DNA of 41,722 nucleotides from positions 1-41,722 of the forward strand of contig CAZCFO010000007.1 in assembly GCA_964497975.1 (NCBI GenBank), given 5' to 3'. Shown piece after piece: positions 40,652 to 41,722 of the stretch; positions within the stretch are counted from its first letter, which is position 1, and every line of letters begins with the position of its first letter. Origin of the DNA: JABFSS01 sp964497975. GTDB lineage: Bacteria > Patescibacteriota > Gracilibacteria > Peribacterales > Peribacteraceae. A program made the translations under genes and the position numbers. The notes under the pieces are model-generated. The model ran no database searches. It saw only the letters and a list, made by a program, of their open reading frames with translations, and was not told the DNA's origin.

Positions 40652-41722
40652 TCAGGCTGCACCGGGCATGCCCAGTCCCGGATCGACCGGGGGCGGCGTG
40701 CCTCCGGCGGCGGGGGGCGGATTGCGGACGATGCCGATGCGGTCCTCGATTTCCTGGTCGACGAACACGCGCTTGCGGCCGTACTTCATGCGGCTGTATT
40801 CCTTGATGAGCGCCGCGAGCTTGTCGTTGCGGTTGGACTCGTCGTAGATCGTCGCCATGCTGAAAGGACGGGAAGTCGTGTTGTTGATGTTGAGCTTGCA
40901 GTAGCAGTGGAAGTTGGGGATGCCGATGACGTCCTGCTCGCTGAGCACGGGCGCCATTTCCTTGGCCATGTATTCGGCATCCTCGGCGCCGATCTTGAAG
41001 CTCATGATGGTGCCGACGTTGCCGAAGACCGCGTCGCGCATTTTGGTGGACGCCTGGTCGTAGGCCGCGGTCTTGCCGACGAGCTGGCCGATGTACTGGT
41101 GGGCCATGATGAGCGCGAGCTCGTACTTGCGGGCCTCGGAGAGGATGGTGGCGAACGCGTCGGTGATGAAGTTCTGGAACTCGTCGACGTACAGGTAGAA
41201 GCGGCGGCGGTCCTTCTGCGGCGTGTCGGCGCGGGAGAGCGCGGCCATGTTCACCTTGTTGACGAAGATGAGACCGAGCAGCTGCGCGTTCACGTCGCCG
41301 ATTTTTCCCTTGCTCAGGTTCACGAGCAGCACCTTGCCGCTGTCCATGATCTCGCGGACGTTGAAGGCGCTCTTCGGCTGTCCGATGATGTTGCGCATGG
41401 TCGCGTTCGTCACGAACGGACCGAATTTCGCGGAGAAGTACGGGATCATTTCCTCTTTCTCGCGCGCGCCGGTCTTGGCGATTTCGTGCTCCCAGAAGCT
41501 GCGCACCACGAGGTTCTTGCACTTGCTCACCTTGTAACGCTGGAATTCGTCGTCGACGTACAGGCGGGGGACGTCGATGAGCGTCGCGCCTTCCTCTTCG
41601 TCGTCCATGAGCGTGAGGCAGCCGTTGCGGAAGTAGTGCTGGATGCGGGGGCCGAAGATCTCGTTGCCGAAGAGCTTGATGAAGATTTCCATCGCGTCGA
41701 GCGACGCGCGGTCCTTCTCCTC
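40652..41722 (-). CDS. VirD4/TraG-like (FtsK-HerA superfamily) ATPase, C-terminal part
   Basis: 356 codons visible; the gene continues past the window edge, so the N-terminus and Walker A are missing. Visible: V-L-L-V-N-L-S-K-G-K-I-G, then Walker B-like F-Y-L-Y-V-D-E-F-Q-N-F, A-T-I-L-S-E-A-R-K-Y-E-L-A-L-I-M-A-H-Q-Y-I-G-Q-L, and a Pro/Gly-rich tail. This pattern is that of VirD4/TraG coupling proteins and related conjugative or pilus ATPases. ATG 41692 is internal, as the ten codons before it continue the frame. Transferred DNA or secretion role is inference; neighbours are coiled-coil proteins. Confidence 0.85.
   Translation of the reverse strand, partial: EEKDRASLDAMEIFIKLFGNEIFGPRIQHYFRNGCLTLMDDEEEGATLIDVPRLYVDDEFQRYKVSKCKNLVVRSFWEHEIAKTGAREKEEMIPYFSAKFGPFVTNATMRNIIGQPKSAFNVREIMDSGKVLLVNLSKGKIGDVNAQLLGLIFVNKVNMAALSRADTPQKDRRRFYLYVDEFQNFITDAFATILSEARKYELALIMAHQYIGQLVGKTAAYDQASTKMRDAVFGNVGTIMSFKIGAEDAEYMAKEMAPVLSEQDVIGIPNFHCYCKLNINNTTSRPFSMATIYDESNRNDKLAALIKEYSRMKYGRKRVFVDQEIEDRIGIVRNPPPAAGGTPPPVDPGLGMPGAA

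Overview
The window (41.7 kb, GC-rich, TGA used as a stop, so not the recoded Gracilibacteria) looks like a chromosomal segment of an uncultured bacterium. The gene set, the many short lineage-specific proteins, the dense intergenic palindromes and the near absence of Shine-Dalgarno sites suggest a Candidate Phyla Radiation (Patescibacteria) genome, perhaps Peregrinibacteria/Peribacteria. That placement is inference; no rRNA is present to test it.

Layout. 1-0.3 kb: tRNA-Tyr with a duplicated 3' tail. 0.3-7.5 kb: a disulfide-rich membrane-anchored protein, a PadR/PspC envelope-stress pair, a small PGPGW-like membrane protein, a D-2-hydroxyacid dehydrogenase, a nitroreductase, a divergent Nramp-type transporter and a hypothetical protein. 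7.5-13.2 kb: one operon on the minus strand, marR - membrane fusion protein - ABC ATPase - two MacB-type permeases, with a clear promoter and a candidate MarR operator. 13.3-20.1 kb: an RmlD-like reductase, a four-helix-bundle gene enclosed by inverted short-tandem-repeat arms, ftsK, rdgB, an S41-like protein without catalytic residues and a YjbQ protein. 20.2-29 kb: a UvrD-type helicase/nuclease, a GIY-YIG protein, a predicted novel structured RNA, and rsmF-like - dnaG - rpoD on the minus strand. 29-37.2 kb: an HD-GYP-like protein, an alpha/beta-hydrolase-like protein, leuS, two proteins of unknown family, der and a LOG-like protein. 37.2-41.7 kb: palindromes and a frameshifted small ORF, mltG, ybaB, three small helical proteins and the C-terminal part of a VirD4/TraG-like ATPase.

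Three genome-wide habits stand out. First, about 19 genes have a -10-like box (TAnnnT or CAnnnT) only 6-10 nt before the start codon, so leaderless mRNAs appear common. Second, co-directional gene junctions often carry a hairpin whose arms are degenerate tandem repeats of a 6-9 bp word, placed at the upstream gene's stop codon; one such hairpin sits in frame inside the rsmF-like gene and one pair of arms encloses a four-helix-bundle gene. Third, between the GIY-YIG gene and rpoD there are six abutting stem-loops, preceded by a TTGACG-17-TATGGT promoter whose predicted start is the first base of the first stem. This is the best candidate here for an undescribed RNA.
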